Shown here: positions 5,532 to 5,681 of the stretch, one piece after another
How the letters are laid out: each line of letters opens with the position of its first letter
Numbering within the stretch: the stretch's first letter is position 1
Assembly (NCBI GenBank): GCA_002479145.1
Contig: DLLX01000074.1
Location: forward strand, 1-5,681
Origin: Prevotella sp. UBA7551
Lineage (GTDB): Bacteria > Bacteroidota > Bacteroidia > Bacteroidales > Bacteroidaceae
Reading direction: 5' to 3'
Length of the DNA: 5,681 nucleotides
Notes under the pieces: generated by a model
What the model was told of the DNA's origin: nothing
Database searches by the model: none
The model's input: only the letters and a program-made list of their open reading frames with translations
Translations under genes and position numbers: made by a program

Positions 5532-5569
5532 GGCATTCCCCCTCTTCTGGAGGGAAGGAATGCCTTTTT
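5532..5569 (+). terminator. Intrinsic terminator of the DUF3467 gene
   Basis: GGCATTCC (5532-5539) pairs with GGAATGCC (5557-5564). The stem continues as CCCTC (5540-5544) with GAGGG (5550-5554), interrupted only by an AA bulge at 5555-5556, and is capped by TTCTG. TTTTT follows directly at 5565-5569. The 13-bp stem and U-tract make this a textbook Rho-independent terminator. Confidence 0.9.
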
Positions 5570-5648
5570 GCGTTGTTATGTGAGGATAAGTTGGCCTGTG
5601 TGGCGTGTCCGTCTCGGTGCTTCCCCGTGACTTACGCACTCGTATCCC

Positions 5649-5676
5649 TTGACCGAATCATGGCTCAGTAGATTTT
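5649..5676 (+). promoter_or_regulatory. Possible promoter at the right edge
   Basis: TAGATTTT (5669-5676) matches TAnnTTTG except for the last base. TTG (5649-5651) precedes it with a 17-base gap, at the short end of the allowed range. It follows a terminator and about 80 bases of otherwise featureless sequence, where the promoter of a next gene would be expected. That gene would begin beyond the window. Confidence 0.3.
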
Positions 5677-5681
5677 TAGTG

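Overview
The window looks like chromosomal housekeeping DNA from a member of the Bacteroidales, most likely Prevotella or a close relative. Two perfect copies of the Bacteroidetes -7 promoter box (TAnnTTTG) lie upstream of genes. Start codons are preceded by A-rich leaders, with no Shine-Dalgarno sequence. The gene content (long-type purB, an RsuA/RluB-family pseudouridine synthase with a Gly/Gln/Tyr-rich N-terminal tail, asnS, and a DUF3467 protein) is typical of that group. The genus is an inference from protein style and is not proven. All four protein genes lie on the + strand.

Layout: tRNA-Val(TAC) at the left edge (1-75) is followed by an intrinsic terminator. A clear promoter (241-274) then drives purB (adenylosuccinate lyase, 296-1642). 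After 120 bases comes the pseudouridine synthase gene (1763-3229). Its first half encodes about 15 GGY-centred repeats ahead of an S4 domain and a catalytic pseudouridine synthase domain. A 175-base gap holding two tandem hairpins leads to asnS (asparaginyl-tRNA synthetase, 3405-4796), which ends in a strong intrinsic terminator (4856-4911). No intrinsic terminator is visible between purB and the asnS terminator, so the three genes may form one transcription unit. A hairpin-rich stretch of about 190 bases with no convincing gene follows. A second clear promoter (5099-5129) then drives a small DUF3467 gene (5172-5489) with its own terminator (5532-5569). A possible further promoter lies at the right edge.

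Functionally the window serves translation and nucleotide supply: tRNA-Val, Asn-tRNA charging, rRNA pseudouridylation and AMP synthesis. I see no mobile element, CRISPR array, phage gene or defence system. The items most worth a second look are the low-complexity, prion-like tail of the pseudouridine synthase, the structured leader of asnS, and the hairpin-rich spacer after asnS.
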